A stretch of DNA of 64,000 bases from Comamonas thiooxydans. Lineage in GTDB: Bacteria; Pseudomonadota; Gammaproteobacteria; Burkholderiales; Burkholderiaceae_C. The translations under genes and the position numbers were made by a program. Location of the stretch: the NCBI RefSeq assembly GCF_002157685.2, contig NZ_AP026738.1, forward strand, positions 3,348,001 to 3,412,000. The letters are read 5' to 3'. Below the pieces are notes generated by a model. That model worked only from the letters and a program-made list of their open reading frames with translations. It was not told the DNA's origin and ran no database searches. Position 1 is the stretch's first letter, and each line of letters starts with the position of its first letter. Shown here one piece after another: positions 18,670-27,485 of the stretch.

Positions 18670-19461
18670 TCAACCGCCGACCAGAGCGCTCACGCCGCCA
18701 TCCACGGCCATCCACTGGCCCGTGATGTGCTTGCCGGCGTCGCTGGCGTAGAGTAGCGTCAGCCCCTTGAGATCCTCATCGTCGCCCAGGCGGCGCAGCG
18801 GGGCATGGGAGCGCATTTCGTCCTCGCCCAGTGTCTCGATCAGCACGGCCGCCATCTTGGTCTTGAAAAAGCCCGGGCAGATGGCGTTGACGGTGATGCC
18901 GTGCTCGCCCCACTCGCCGGCCAGAGCGCGCGTGAAATTGATGACTGCGCCCTTGGAGGTGTTGTAGGCAATGGTCTTCATGCCCGTGGGATTGCCGCCC
19001 AGGCCGGCGATCGAGGCCAGATTGATGATGCGGCCGCTCTTGCGCTCCAGCATGGACAGGCGGGCGATCTGCTGGCTCAGCAGAAAATAACCGCGCACAT
19101 TCAGATTCATCACCTTGTCCCAGGCCGCTGTCGGGTGATCCTCGGCCGGAGCACCCCAGCTGGCTCCGGCATTGTTGATCAGAATGTCCACATGGCCGAG
19201 GCGCTGCACGGCTTCCTTGGCCAGACGGGCGATGTCGGCCTCGTCCGAGCAGTCGGCGGCAATCCAGTCGGCCTCTATGCCTGCGGCCTCGAGCTCGGCT
19301 GCGGCCTCTTCCAGATCCTTGGCCTTGCGCGAGCTCAGCAAAATCTTCGCGCCTGCCTCGCCCAGCGCATGCGCCATCTGCAGACCCAGGCCACGCGAGC
19401 CGCCGGTCACCAGGGCCGTCTTGCCCGAGAGATCGAAAAGTTGCTGCACCGTACGTGTCAT
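18670..19461 (-). CDS. SDR family oxidoreductase
   Basis: A 263-residue classical SDR with TGGSRGLG (cofactor), NNAGASWG, the catalytic YNTSKGAV and the C-terminal ITGQWMAVDGGV typical of FabG/gluconate 5-dehydrogenase-like enzymes. Start choice: an AAGGAG box lies 8 nt before the ATG at 19461 but only 2 nt before the in-frame ATG at 19467, so 19461 is used. About 220 bp without a gene separate it from ogt. Confidence 0.9.
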   Translation of the reverse strand: MTRTVQQLFDLSGKTALVTGGSRGLGLQMAHALGEAGAKILLSSRKAKDLEEAAAELEAAGIEADWIAADCSDEADIARLAKEAVQRLGHVDILINNAGASWGAPAEDHPTAAWDKVMNLNVRGYFLLSQQIARLSMLERKSGRIINLASIAGLGGNPTGMKTIAYNTSKGAVINFTRALAGEWGEHGITVNAICPGFFKTKMAAVLIETLGEDEMRSHAPLRRLGDDEDLKGLTLLYASDAGKHITGQWMAVDGGVSALVGG

Positions 19462-19679
19462 TCTCATGTCTCCTTTTTGTTTTCAAGGTTCAAACCGGGT
19501 GCGCAGTGCCTTGCAAGGCCTGCCCGTCAAAAGCTGCATGAATTGTGCGGGCGCCTCAGGCCCGGTGTTGTCACCTGCGTGTCGGCGCTGTCCCGCAGGT
19601 GGCAGAGCCCATGCTGGCGCGGCTTGCAGGGTCTGCCGGCAGCAGCAAGGCGAAGCGCGTCCGGCGCCTTCAATCGACA

Positions 19680-20396
19680 TCAATCGGCAAACAGCGACTG
19701 CGTACCGCCCCAGGCACCGCCTTCGATCTCCAGCATGCGCAGCTTGGTCAAAGCGCCCTGACCTCCCGAAAAACCGCCCGGTGCCCGCCCCGCCGCCAGC
19801 ACGCGATGACAGGGAACAATCGGTGCAAATGGATTGGCTCCCAGCGCCTGGCCCACGGCGCGCGCCGCACCGGTTTCACCCAGCGCTGCGGCAACTTCTC
19901 CATAGGTGCTGGTTCGGCCCGGTGCCAGCGCGCGCGTGAAGGCATAGACCCGGCTGTGAAATGCAGGGACGGCAAATTCGTCGAGCGCAATCTGCTGCAG
20001 ATCGGGCAGACCGTCGCCCAACTCACGCGCGAAGGCCTGCCGCATATCGCCCAGCACGCCGAAAGCCGCGGCCTCCGCGCCGGGCTGCGCCCAGCCCGGC
20101 TCGATCTGCGCATGCACTCCGGCCAGCAAACACTGAACCCCTGCCATGGCCTGCACGGCAAAGCCCGGAACAGCGGATATGGAGGTCACGGCGCCATAGG
20201 CCGCAGGCCCGCGCTGCGGCTGCAGCGCATGGCGTTTTGACAGGCCCAGCAACATGCGCTCCCGGGTCTCGCCCCAGCTGGCCTCTGGCAGTTGCACGGC
20301 GCAGATGGCACTGGCATTCCAAGCCAGCCCGCATGCACCGATGCGCGTGACAAACAGGGCATGCCCGGGGAAAGGCAATGAAGCAGCGTGACTCAT
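19680..20396 (-). CDS. ogt: Methylated-DNA--protein-cysteine methyltransferase (O6-alkylguanine repair)
   Basis: A suicide DNA-repair protein that transfers alkyl groups from O6-alkylguanine or O4-alkylthymine to its own cysteine. The active site PCHRVLAAG is present, preceded by the helix-turn-helix and Arg finger region (GRTSTYGEVAAALG...ARAVGQALGANPFAPI). At 238 residues it is longer than typical Ogt; the extra residues lie in the N-terminal domain. It is divergent from the small gene at 20513, and the LexA-type box at 20473-20488 lies in the shared promoter region, 77 bp from this start. Confidence 0.9.
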   Translation of the reverse strand: MSHAASLPFPGHALFVTRIGACGLAWNASAICAVQLPEASWGETRERMLLGLSKRHALQPQRGPAAYGAVTSISAVPGFAVQAMAGVQCLLAGVHAQIEPGWAQPGAEAAAFGVLGDMRQAFARELGDGLPDLQQIALDEFAVPAFHSRVYAFTRALAPGRTSTYGEVAAALGETGAARAVGQALGANPFAPIVPCHRVLAAGRAPGGFSGGQGALTKLRMLEIEGGAWGGTQSLFAD

Positions 20397-20472
20397 GTCC
20401 ACAGTCTACAAAACGCAGTCCATCGGCTGCCGCAAAATATTTTCACAGACTGGATGAAAAAACAGTTAATTA

Positions 20473-20488
20473 CTGTATATTTAAACAG
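20473..20488. promoter_or_regulatory. LexA (SOS) operator
   Basis: The sequence CTGT-ATATTTAA-ACAG matches the beta/gamma-proteobacterial SOS box CTGT-N8-ACAG exactly and continues into the outer TA and T positions on both sides. It ends 24 bp before the ATG of the small plus-strand gene, overlapping where its promoter should be, and also lies between that gene and divergent ogt. Confidence 0.8.
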
Positions 20489-20512
20489 TCAAAACACTGT
20501 GGATATACGGAC

Positions 20513-20818
20513 ATGCAAGAAGCCCATTTCACCGTCTCTCTTTGCGACTACCCCGAGCTTCCCGAGGACAAGCGCCATCAAGCCGAGGCACGCTATGCCC
20601 GCGTACTGGCACGCCAGCTCGGCGGAGAGGAACAGGTCGGCGAAGCACTGTCTCTGGTGCAAGGCCTGGAAGACACCCCGCCCGAAGAGATCACCGACGA
20701 CGCCAAGCTCACCTTCCAGCGCTGGATGAAAGCGGCCCGCGCCGCTGCCGAAGCCGGCCTGCAAGGCATTGGCGGCACCGAAAGCTGTTTTTTCGATGTG
20801 CGGCGCATCTACCACTGA
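20513..20818 (+). CDS. Small conserved-looking protein under a LexA box, function unknown
   Basis: A 101-residue acidic soluble protein (no signal or membrane segment). It begins MQEAHFTVSLCDYPEL and contains a helical stretch rich in Glu/Ala/Arg, ending GGTESCFFDVRRIYH. The frame is open upstream to 20378, but the upstream part crosses the LexA box and promoter, so the ATG at 20513 is the start. I do not recognise a domain. Position directly behind an SOS box and beside ogt suggests a DNA-damage-inducible role; this is inference. Confidence 0.7.
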   Translation: MQEAHFTVSLCDYPELPEDKRHQAEARYARVLARQLGGEEQVGEALSLVQGLEDTPPEEITDDAKLTFQRWMKAARAAAEAGLQGIGGTESCFFDVRRIYH

Positions 20819-20968
20819 GTGAACAGCCACGGTCGGCGCAAACCCCAAGGCCATTTGCGGCGGCCCGGGCCGCCAACTATTGCAAGGGGCATGTGCCGCC
20901 CTGGCCACCGGAGCTCGCTGCAATGCCTACACTGGCGGCTTGTTTGACCGTGTGACTGTTCTCTCTCC

Positions 20969-21925
20969 ATGCAAGCCCTGCTAGCCGCCATTGCCCAGAT
21001 GCCCTTCCCCACCGATGCCCAGCGCATCTTTCATGGCCGCGGCGGGCGGTATCCGGGCTGCGAGCAGATCTCGCTGGATGCTTTTGCGCCCGTCATCGTG
21101 CTGACCAGCTTTGCCCCCATGGAGGAAATTCAGCTGAGCCAGATCGGTCAGGCCCTGGAGCAGCGCTGGCAGCAGATCGCCCCGGCAGGCCAGCCTCTGA
21201 CCTGGGCCTTCCAGAGCCGTGAGAGCGGCGGCAAGGTCGAAACCCGCGTCATGGCCGGCGAGCTGCCCGAGCCTCATGTGGTCACAGAAAACGGCGCCCG
21301 CTATCTGATCCACATCGCACGCGGGCAGAACCACGGCCTGTTCCTCGACATGGCTGCCGGCCGCGACTGGGTGCGCCGGCAGGTGCTGGCCCATGAGCGG
21401 CCCGCGCGCATGAAGGTGCTCAATCTGTTTGCCTACACCTGCGCGTTCTCGGTCGTGGCCAAGCTGGCCGGCGCGGGCCAGGTTCTCAATATGGACATGA
21501 GCAAGGGTGCTCTGGCCACGGGCCAGCACAACCATCAGCTCAACGGCGTCAAGGCCGGCGCCAGCTTCGCCGCCCACGATATTTTCAGCAGCTGGGGCAA
21601 GATCAACCGCAGCGGACCGTACGACCTGATCGTCGTGGACCCGCCCAGCTACCAGAAAGGCAGCTTCATCGCCACCAAGGACTATGCGCGCCTGATGCGC
21701 CGCCTGCCTGATCTGCTGGTGCCGGGCGGCCAGGTCCTGCTGTGCCTGAACGCCCCCGAACTCGGCACCGACTTTCTGCGCGAGCAGATGGCGGAAATCG
21801 CACCCGAGCTGCAGTTCGTAGAGCGCCTGGCCAACCCAGCCGTATTTGCCGATGTGGACGAGGAGCGCAGCCTAAAGGTCATGGTCTATCGCGCACCGGC
21901 GCTGGCTGAGACCCAGCAGCCATGA
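20969..21925 (+). CDS. Class I SAM-dependent methyltransferase, RlmI/RlmK-like
   Basis: A 318-residue methyltransferase related to the catalytic domain of 23S rRNA cytosine/guanine methyltransferases. SAM-binding motif I is KVLNLFAYTCAFSVVA with the acidic strand end VLNMDMSKGAL; the catalytic-type motif IV reads IVVDPPSYQKGSF, the form seen in RlmI/RlmK relatives. No PUA domain precedes it, so it is not a full-length RlmI. The target (rRNA base) is inferred from family. Its stop overlaps the start of the esterase gene (ATGA), so the two are co-translated. Confidence 0.82.
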   Translation: MQALLAAIAQMPFPTDAQRIFHGRGGRYPGCEQISLDAFAPVIVLTSFAPMEEIQLSQIGQALEQRWQQIAPAGQPLTWAFQSRESGGKVETRVMAGELPEPHVVTENGARYLIHIARGQNHGLFLDMAAGRDWVRRQVLAHERPARMKVLNLFAYTCAFSVVAKLAGAGQVLNMDMSKGALATGQHNHQLNGVKAGASFAAHDIFSSWGKINRSGPYDLIVVDPPSYQKGSFIATKDYARLMRRLPDLLVPGGQVLLCLNAPELGTDFLREQMAEIAPELQFVERLANPAVFADVDEERSLKVMVYRAPALAETQQP

Positions 21926-22923
21926 ACGGCGGCACAGTCGACCGTCAGGACCTGCCTCTGCAGCCCATAGATCCGGCCCTGGCAAGCACCTTGCAGCGCT
22001 TTGCCCGGCTCGATGCGGACACGCCGACCCCGCAACTTGACTATGTGGAGCGCCGGCGCCTTCTCAGCGAGCTGCAGGCCGGGCTGATTCGCTCGGCCCT
22101 GCCCGGCATTTCCAGGGCCGAGCATTTCGTGGCAGCCGAGGGCCGCGAGATCTGCGTGCGCAGCTATCGCAAGCAAGGCACCGGCAGCGGCCGAACGCTG
22201 GTCTGGCTGCATGGCGGCGGCTGGATGGTGGGCGATCTCAACACCCATGACGACCTGTGCGAGCATCTGGCCCAGTTCACCGGCCATGTGGTGCTGTCCG
22301 TGCATTACCGCCGCACACCGGAGAGCCGCTTTCCTGCGCCGCTGGACGATGTGATGGCCGTGTTGCAGTGGCTGAGCGATATGCGCGGGCTGCTGCCTTT
22401 TGCGGCCGACCAGGTCCTGCTCGGTGGCGATAGCGCTGGCGCCCATCTGGCGCTGGCAGCGGCTGTACGCCAGATTCAGCAAGCAGCTGATGCGGCCCGC
22501 ATTGCAGGCCTGCTGCTGCTTTACCCGCCGCTTGAGCCCGATCAGGACAATGACAGCATGCGCTGCTTTGCCACAGGCTTCGGGCTCACGCCCGCCGCCA
22601 TGCAGCGCTACTGGCAGGAGCTGGGCCGGCCCGAGGGCCAGGCCGCGCAATGGCTGACGCCAGGCTGCTGCAGCGCAGCCATTGCCGCTTTGCCGCCCAC
22701 ACTTTTGATGACGGCCAGCCACGATATTCTGCGCGACGAGGCCGAAGCCTTTGCCCATGCAGCCCAGGCCCTGGGCGCACCGCTGCAGCTTTTGCGCGCG
22801 CCGGCCATGGTCCACGGCTTTGCGCGCATGCTGGCCGCCAGCCCGGCGGCACGCCAGCAGGTCGAGCTCGCCTGCTCGGCCTGGGCGGAACTAATAGGCC
22901 GCCAACGTCCTCAGAGCAAATAA
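21922..22923 (+). CDS. Alpha/beta hydrolase (hormone-sensitive-lipase family esterase)
   Basis: A 333-residue esterase/lipase of the HSL (family IV) group. The oxyanion motif HGGGWMVGD, the nucleophile elbow GGDSAGAHLA, and a late acid/base pair (SHDILRDE ... MVHGFARM) are all in the expected order. It hydrolyses short-chain esters; the natural substrate is not evident. The start overlaps the methyltransferase stop by 4 bp. Confidence 0.9.
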   Translation: MNGGTVDRQDLPLQPIDPALASTLQRFARLDADTPTPQLDYVERRRLLSELQAGLIRSALPGISRAEHFVAAEGREICVRSYRKQGTGSGRTLVWLHGGGWMVGDLNTHDDLCEHLAQFTGHVVLSVHYRRTPESRFPAPLDDVMAVLQWLSDMRGLLPFAADQVLLGGDSAGAHLALAAAVRQIQQAADAARIAGLLLLYPPLEPDQDNDSMRCFATGFGLTPAAMQRYWQELGRPEGQAAQWLTPGCCSAAIAALPPTLLMTASHDILRDEAEAFAHAAQALGAPLQLLRAPAMVHGFARMLAASPAARQQVELACSAWAELIGRQRPQSK

Positions 22924-23069
22924 GCTTTGCTTTCCAGACAGGTAGCGGCATGGCCCTGCAGGTGTACGCTGCACGGCGCCGGGCGCCGCACTGCCCCCCT
23001 TTTCAAACACAAGAGCTGCGACGCTGATGCATCAAGCATCCGGCGCTCACCGCCATATCTTTTTGAGTC

Positions 23070-23543
23070 ATGAGCCCAACTTCCGGTACCCCACAACAAC
23101 TGATGCGCCTGGCCGTGGACCTGGCCCATGCCAACCGCCTTCAGGGCGGCCGCCCGTTCGGCGCCGTGCTCGCCCGGGGCAATGAAGTCGTTGCCACCGG
23201 CGTCAACGAGATCATTGCCAGCCACGACCCCAGCACCCATGCCGAAATGCAGGCCATACGCGCGGGCACGCAACAGCGCGCCAACCCCAGCCTGGCGGGC
23301 CTGTCCATCTATGCCAGCGGCCACCCATGCCCAATGTGTCTGGCGGCCCTGGTCATGAATGGCGCCGAACAGGTGTTCTTCGCCTTCGACAACCAGGATG
23401 CAGTACCCTATGGTCTGTCCAGTGAGGGGACCTACCAGCGCCTGCGCCTGTCGTTGACGCCGCCGCCGCTGCCAATCACCCGCATCGACACCGGCATCCG
23501 CGCAGCCCAACTCTATGGGGATGAGGCCTGGCCCGCCGCCTGA
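23070..23543 (+). CDS. Nucleoside/guanine deaminase (zinc cytidine-deaminase fold)
   Basis: A 157-residue zinc deaminase. The zinc and catalytic residues are in THAEMQAIR (His-Ala-Glu) and HPCPMCLAA (Cys-x-x-Cys). Overall layout, including GGRPFGAVLARGNEV and FAFDNQDA, is closest to guanine deaminase (GuaD-like) and related nucleoside deaminases rather than tRNA adenosine deaminase. It is followed 96 bp later by a CynX-like transporter on the same strand, so uptake or export of a nucleobase-like compound is possible. Confidence 0.85.
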   Translation: MSPTSGTPQQLMRLAVDLAHANRLQGGRPFGAVLARGNEVVATGVNEIIASHDPSTHAEMQAIRAGTQQRANPSLAGLSIYASGHPCPMCLAALVMNGAEQVFFAFDNQDAVPYGLSSEGTYQRLRLSLTPPPLPITRIDTGIRAAQLYGDEAWPAA

Positions 23544-23639
23544 TCCTCGCTGCCGCCAAAACCATAACAACAAACCGGGCTGCCCAGGACGAGCGGCGCG
23601 CGCACCGGCGCGCTGCACCGCTGGCAGCCTCAGAGCTTC

Positions 23640-24878
23640 ATGACATCGACATCTTCCCGAACACATCGCGTGCCGCCGCTGCTCTGGCTGCTGGTGGTGA
23701 TGCTGGTCACCATCAATCTGCGTCCCTTTCTGACGGCCCCCGGCCCCTTGGCACCGACCATACAGCAGGCCACGGGCATGGATTTGCGCAGCTTCTCCTG
23801 GCTTACGCTGCTGCCCATGGCGCTGATGGGCATTGGCGGCTGGCTGGCGCCCGCCGCCCTGCAGCTCTGGGGCGCACGCGCCAGCATTTGCGCCTCGCTG
23901 CTGCTGATTGCCCTGGGCTGTGCCCTGCGCCTGACGCCCGCAGGTGCTGCCACCGGCACTCTGCTGATCGCCACGGCCGGCCTGTGCGGCGCGGGCGTGG
24001 CGCTGGCACAGAGCATTCTGCCGGGGCTCATCAAGCGCCAGTCCCCCCACAATGTGGCGCCCATGATGGGCCTGTATTCGGCGGCGCTCATGGGCGGCGG
24101 CGCACTCAGCGCCCAGCTCTCGCCCGTGGCCATGCAGCTGGGTCTGAGCTGGCAGGCTTCGCTGGCCATCTGGGCCATTCCCGTGTTGCTGGCATTGCCG
24201 CTGGCCTGGTATGCGCTGACCCTGATGCGCGAGCCCGTTGCCCCTGCGCCCTCCGCGCCCCTGGTACAAGCCGACAGCGACAGCAACACCGGCTGGCTGC
24301 TGCGCCGTGGCCGCACCTGGCTGCTGGTGATCAGCTTTGGCCTGATGAACGGCGGCTATGGCTCCACCGTTGCCTGGCTCGCTCCGTTCTATCAAACCCA
24401 CGGCTGGACGGCCACGCAAAGCGGCTCGCTGCTGGCCATTGTGTCGATTGCACAGGCGGCATCGGCGCTGGCCATGCCCGCTCTCGCGCGCCGCAGCCTG
24501 GATCGTCGCTCCTGGGTCATGCTGGCCTTGCTGCTTCAGATCGTCGGCTTTGCCGGCCTCGGGCTCTGGCCCGATGCCATGCCCACGCTCAATGCCATCG
24601 TACTGGGGCTGGGTCTGGGCGGCTGTTTTTCGCTCTTCATGCTGGTGGCGCTGGACCATCTGCCCTCGCCCACACAGGCCGGCGCCCTCAACTCGCTGAT
24701 GCAGGGCGGCGGCTTCATCCTCGCCGCACTGGCCCCTCTGGTCATGGCGCAGTTGCACCAGATCAGCGGCAACTGGATGACGGGCTGGCTCTATCAGGCC
24801 GGAGTGGCGGCGCTAGTCTGCCTGCTGGTGACACGCTTCAACCCCAAGGGCTACCCACAAGCCATGCAGCGGCCTTGA
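23640..24878 (+). CDS. CynX/NimT family MFS transporter
   Basis: A 12-helix transporter of 412 residues. It opens with LLVVMLVTINLRPFLTAPGP, the signature of the cyanate permease CynX/NimT group, and shows the two six-helix halves separated by a short hydrophilic loop around residue 205. Members carry cyanate, 2-nitroimidazole or are uncharacterised. An intrinsic terminator lies 17 bp downstream. Confidence 0.85.
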   Translation: MTSTSSRTHRVPPLLWLLVVMLVTINLRPFLTAPGPLAPTIQQATGMDLRSFSWLTLLPMALMGIGGWLAPAALQLWGARASICASLLLIALGCALRLTPAGAATGTLLIATAGLCGAGVALAQSILPGLIKRQSPHNVAPMMGLYSAALMGGGALSAQLSPVAMQLGLSWQASLAIWAIPVLLALPLAWYALTLMREPVAPAPSAPLVQADSDSNTGWLLRRGRTWLLVISFGLMNGGYGSTVAWLAPFYQTHGWTATQSGSLLAIVSIAQAASALAMPALARRSLDRRSWVMLALLLQIVGFAGLGLWPDAMPTLNAIVLGLGLGGCFSLFMLVALDHLPSPTQAGALNSLMQGGGFILAALAPLVMAQLHQISGNWMTGWLYQAGVAALVCLLVTRFNPKGYPQAMQRP

Positions 24879-24895
24879 ACATGCCATCTCACGGC

Positions 24896-24928
24896 AAAAA
24901 AGGGCCTGGAAATTTCCAGGCCCTTTTT
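24896..24928. terminator. Bidirectional intrinsic terminator
   Basis: The stem AAAAAAGGGCCTGG/CCAGGCCCTTTTT separates the convergent CynX-like gene and the HD/kinase gene. Confidence 0.9.
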
Positions 24929-24941
24929 GTTTTGGCTTGAA

Positions 24942-26087
24942 CTACTCGTTGACCAGCAGTTGCAGCCCATGCGCCTCGGTCGGCAAGGGCACTTCCCATC
25001 GGTGCAACATGCCCAGCAACGCGGCATTGCCGAGCGTGGTGTCGCGCTTGCTGTTGCGCGCCAGCAAGGTGGACCTGCTTGCCTCCAGATGCACCAGCTC
25101 CACCTGTGCACCATAGGCCAGACACAGGTCCAGCGTCTTGCCGCGCATTTGCCTGGACAGATGCGTGGCGTTCCAGACAAAAGCGGCCTTGGCGCGCAGC
25201 AGGCTCTTGGCCTTGTCCACGGCATGATGGGCGGCTGCGCCCTCGTTCTCGCCGTGGCGCAGACCCAGTTCGGTGCGCGCATCGTCAAACGATACCACGG
25301 GCCAGCCCGGATGATGCTGGGCCACCCAGTGGTTCTTGCCCGATGCCGGCAGGCCGCACATGACGATGACGCGCGAGCCCGGCTCTTCGTGCAAGGCGTA
25401 GTCCGGGTGCAACTCGGCACCGCGGAAATAGCGCACTGCCGTCTCGGCTGAAGCAAAGCTGCGCGGCTTGCGCAAACAGCCCTCTTCCAGCGCCAGTTCC
25501 CTGAACAGTTCGATATTCACCAGCACATTGCCCACATCGGGGCAGATGCGGCCGCGAATATCGGCACGGGCCAGCAGCACCAGCAAATGCAGATCGACCT
25601 GCCAGGACAGCTCTCTGACCATGAACTCGGGCGAAACGCCTCTGCGCGAATCGGCAAAGGCGAAAAATGGCACCTGATGCACTGCAATCAGGCGACAGAC
25701 CGCCTCGCGCCGGGCCACGGGCGCGCCAGCCTCCCAGAGCATGAGCCGCGCATCGAGCGCCCCCCGGCGCGAATGGCCGGGCTGCGAGATGCGGCCGTCG
25801 TCGGCTATCTGCGTGGTCGAGCACTTGGCGACATCGTGCAGCAGCGCGGCCAGAAAGACCGTCTCGCGCTCCTCGTTGGAGAGCCCTGCATAGTCGCCGT
25901 CCTGCAGCAACTCGGTCACCACCATCTGCGTATGCGTCCAGACATCGCCTTCGGCATGGTAGATCGGGTCTTGCGGCGTGGTCTTGGCCAGCTCCAGTTG
26001 CGGGAAGGCGTCCAGGCAGGCCGCCCAGTCCACCGAGTCGTGAGCGGAATGCGGCACCAGGGCCGCGATCTGTTTCCAGCTCCACAT
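24942..26087 (-). CDS. HD-domain plus P-loop polynucleotide-kinase-like protein (RNA repair partner)
   Basis: A 381-residue two-domain protein. The N-terminal half is an HD phosphohydrolase: upstream His in VWTHTQMVVTELL, then ALLHDVAKC. The C-terminal third (from about residue 250) is a P-loop kinase with GLPASGKNHWV, a lid arginine region and WNATHLSRQMRGK, resembling the 5'-polynucleotide kinase domain of T4 Pnkp. Together these could remove a 2',3'-cyclic or 3' phosphate and add a 5' phosphate, preparing RNA ends for sealing by the adjacent ligase. The ATG at 26087 is preceded by AAGGAG at good spacing; an upstream GTG (26102) overlaps that box and is rejected. It follows the RNA ligase gene by 72 bp. 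Confidence 0.82.
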   Translation of the reverse strand: MWSWKQIAALVPHSAHDSVDWAACLDAFPQLELAKTTPQDPIYHAEGDVWTHTQMVVTELLQDGDYAGLSNEERETVFLAALLHDVAKCSTTQIADDGRISQPGHSRRGALDARLMLWEAGAPVARREAVCRLIAVHQVPFFAFADSRRGVSPEFMVRELSWQVDLHLLVLLARADIRGRICPDVGNVLVNIELFRELALEEGCLRKPRSFASAETAVRYFRGAELHPDYALHEEPGSRVIVMCGLPASGKNHWVAQHHPGWPVVSFDDARTELGLRHGENEGAAAHHAVDKAKSLLRAKAAFVWNATHLSRQMRGKTLDLCLAYGAQVELVHLEASRSTLLARNSKRDTTLGNAALLGMLHRWEVPLPTEAHGLQLLVNE

Positions 26088-26159
26088 AAGTTCTCCTTTC
26101 ACCGCAGCTTCATCAGGAAACTACGGTTTTGATAGCTATCAATGCTTTTTGTAAAAGCC

Positions 26160-26996
26160 TCACCAGCTTTTTTGAATCTTGTTGGCAAAGATATCGACGC
26201 CTGCGCGCAGACCGTTGACGACGATGGGGCGCTCGCTGTGGTGCGAGCCCGACTCCAGGATCACCTGTACGAAGTCGGAGCGCACGAACTTGTAGCGCTC
26301 CACGGTCTGGCCGTTCTCCTCGACCTTGATGTACAGACCTTCGGCCAGCTCGGATCGGTCGGTCTGGCGCCAGGCCAGCGGCAGATCCAGCTTCTGTCTT
26401 TGCACCTGATCCTCGAACACCGCCTGCCAGCGCGCACTACGCCCCAGAGACGGTGTCAGCAATGCCAGCAAATCCTGCATGCGCCTCGGTGCGATGCCCG
26501 CATAGAGCACGGGCACGGACACCACGGGCACACCGTCCAGCAGCGCGTGGCGCTGCGGCGTGTCCAGAAACTGCTGCGCCGAGCGATCCCAGATGTCGAA
26601 CTCGCAAAACCAGTGCGGCAAGGCGTCGTAGTACAGAGAGTGCTTGGCATACAACCATTCGCCATACATCACATAGCGATCGTCCAGCAGCGCCATCAGC
26701 GCACTTTCATGGGCTCGGGCCCATTGCTTGTAGGCGTTGAACTGACGCTCGCGCCCGCCCATCTGATCGGGTTGCAGATAGTGGCCGCGCGACTGCAGCA
26801 GCAAGCTGCCGTCGGCGCCAAAGCTCAGCGCCGCATTGGCGCCGTCCAGCTTTTCCTCGACCACGATATGGCGGCCGGCCAGCGCTTCATAAGGCTCGGC
26901 GTCGGCCTGATCGCCGACCTGCAGCCGCGAGCCACGCAGATGCGGCGTGCGCGGATATTTGAGGATCTCCAGATTGAATAGATGTGGTGAAGTCAT
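26160..26996 (-). CDS. RNA ligase (Rnl2-like nucleotidyltransferase)
   Basis: A 278-residue ATP-dependent RNA ligase. The covalent nucleotidyltransferase motifs appear in order: motif I EEKLDGANAAL (adenylated Lys), motif Ia with QSRGHY, motif III MYGEWLYAKHSLYY, motif IV EGLYIKVEE, and motif V RYKFVR. It would seal 5'-phosphate/3'-OH RNA nicks. The frame opens 30 codons earlier, but the ATG at 26996 has an AGGAAAG box at good spacing and starts with the typical N-terminal strand. It is first in a two-gene unit with the HD/kinase protein. The natural RNA substrate is unknown. Confidence 0.88.
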   Translation of the reverse strand: MTSPHLFNLEILKYPRTPHLRGSRLQVGDQADAEPYEALAGRHIVVEEKLDGANAALSFGADGSLLLQSRGHYLQPDQMGGRERQFNAYKQWARAHESALMALLDDRYVMYGEWLYAKHSLYYDALPHWFCEFDIWDRSAQQFLDTPQRHALLDGVPVVSVPVLYAGIAPRRMQDLLALLTPSLGRSARWQAVFEDQVQRQKLDLPLAWRQTDRSELAEGLYIKVEENGQTVERYKFVRSDFVQVILESGSHHSERPIVVNGLRAGVDIFANKIQKSW

Positions 26997-27485
26997 GTTG
27001 TGCTTTCCTAAAAGGGAATAAGCCACGCGCAAAAAAGGCGCGGCAGACAAATCAAGGACATGGACAGCGCCGCTCTCCGCTGCCATCGGAAAAAGACAGA
27101 ACCCAGGCCACCAAGCAAAGGGCCGGCCTGGAGTTCAGAGAGTGGGAGGAGCTTGGAGCCTGAATGCAATTCAGGCCAGAGACGCCAAGCAGGAAGATTG
27201 CCGCCCTTCACAGAGCGGGAACTCCACACCGCAGCGCACACGCGAGAAAGATCAGCGTGTGACGAAGTCGTTTAGCTCAAACGAATACGGCAGGACATGG
27301 TGCACCTCGAAAATGAGAGCTAATAGCGCAAGTGGAGCAAGGCTGGCGAGTGTATTTGCTTGCAAGCTCAACTGCCAAGCGCTTGACCGAAACTTGTTGC
27401 GCAAAGAACACGAAACGGTTTCACAGAGATGAAACAGAGGTTGGTTACAAATCGTAGTTTTCTTCCTGCACCTGCCAAACTCTCA
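26997..27485. other. Gene-free, hairpin-rich region upstream of the RNA ligase
   Basis: About 490 bp between divergent genes. On the ligase strand the last ~250 bp before its start hold three strong hairpins: GCCTGAAT/ATTCAGGC with a 3-nt loop (27157-27175), CCAGGCC/GGCCTGG enclosing a large loop (27103-27131), and a CGCGC/GCGCG stem around an A-rich loop (near 27025-27045). Short overlapping ORFs here show no protein-like features. The rest should hold promoters for both flanking genes. Confidence 0.5.

Noticed and set aside
27060..27260. A possible sigma-54 promoter (TGGC...TTGC) upstream of the RNA ligase, as in rtcBA operons
   Set aside because: TGGCCTGAATTGCA at the hairpin has GG and GC only 8 nt apart; sigma-54 sites need 10, and no RtcR-type activator is nearby.
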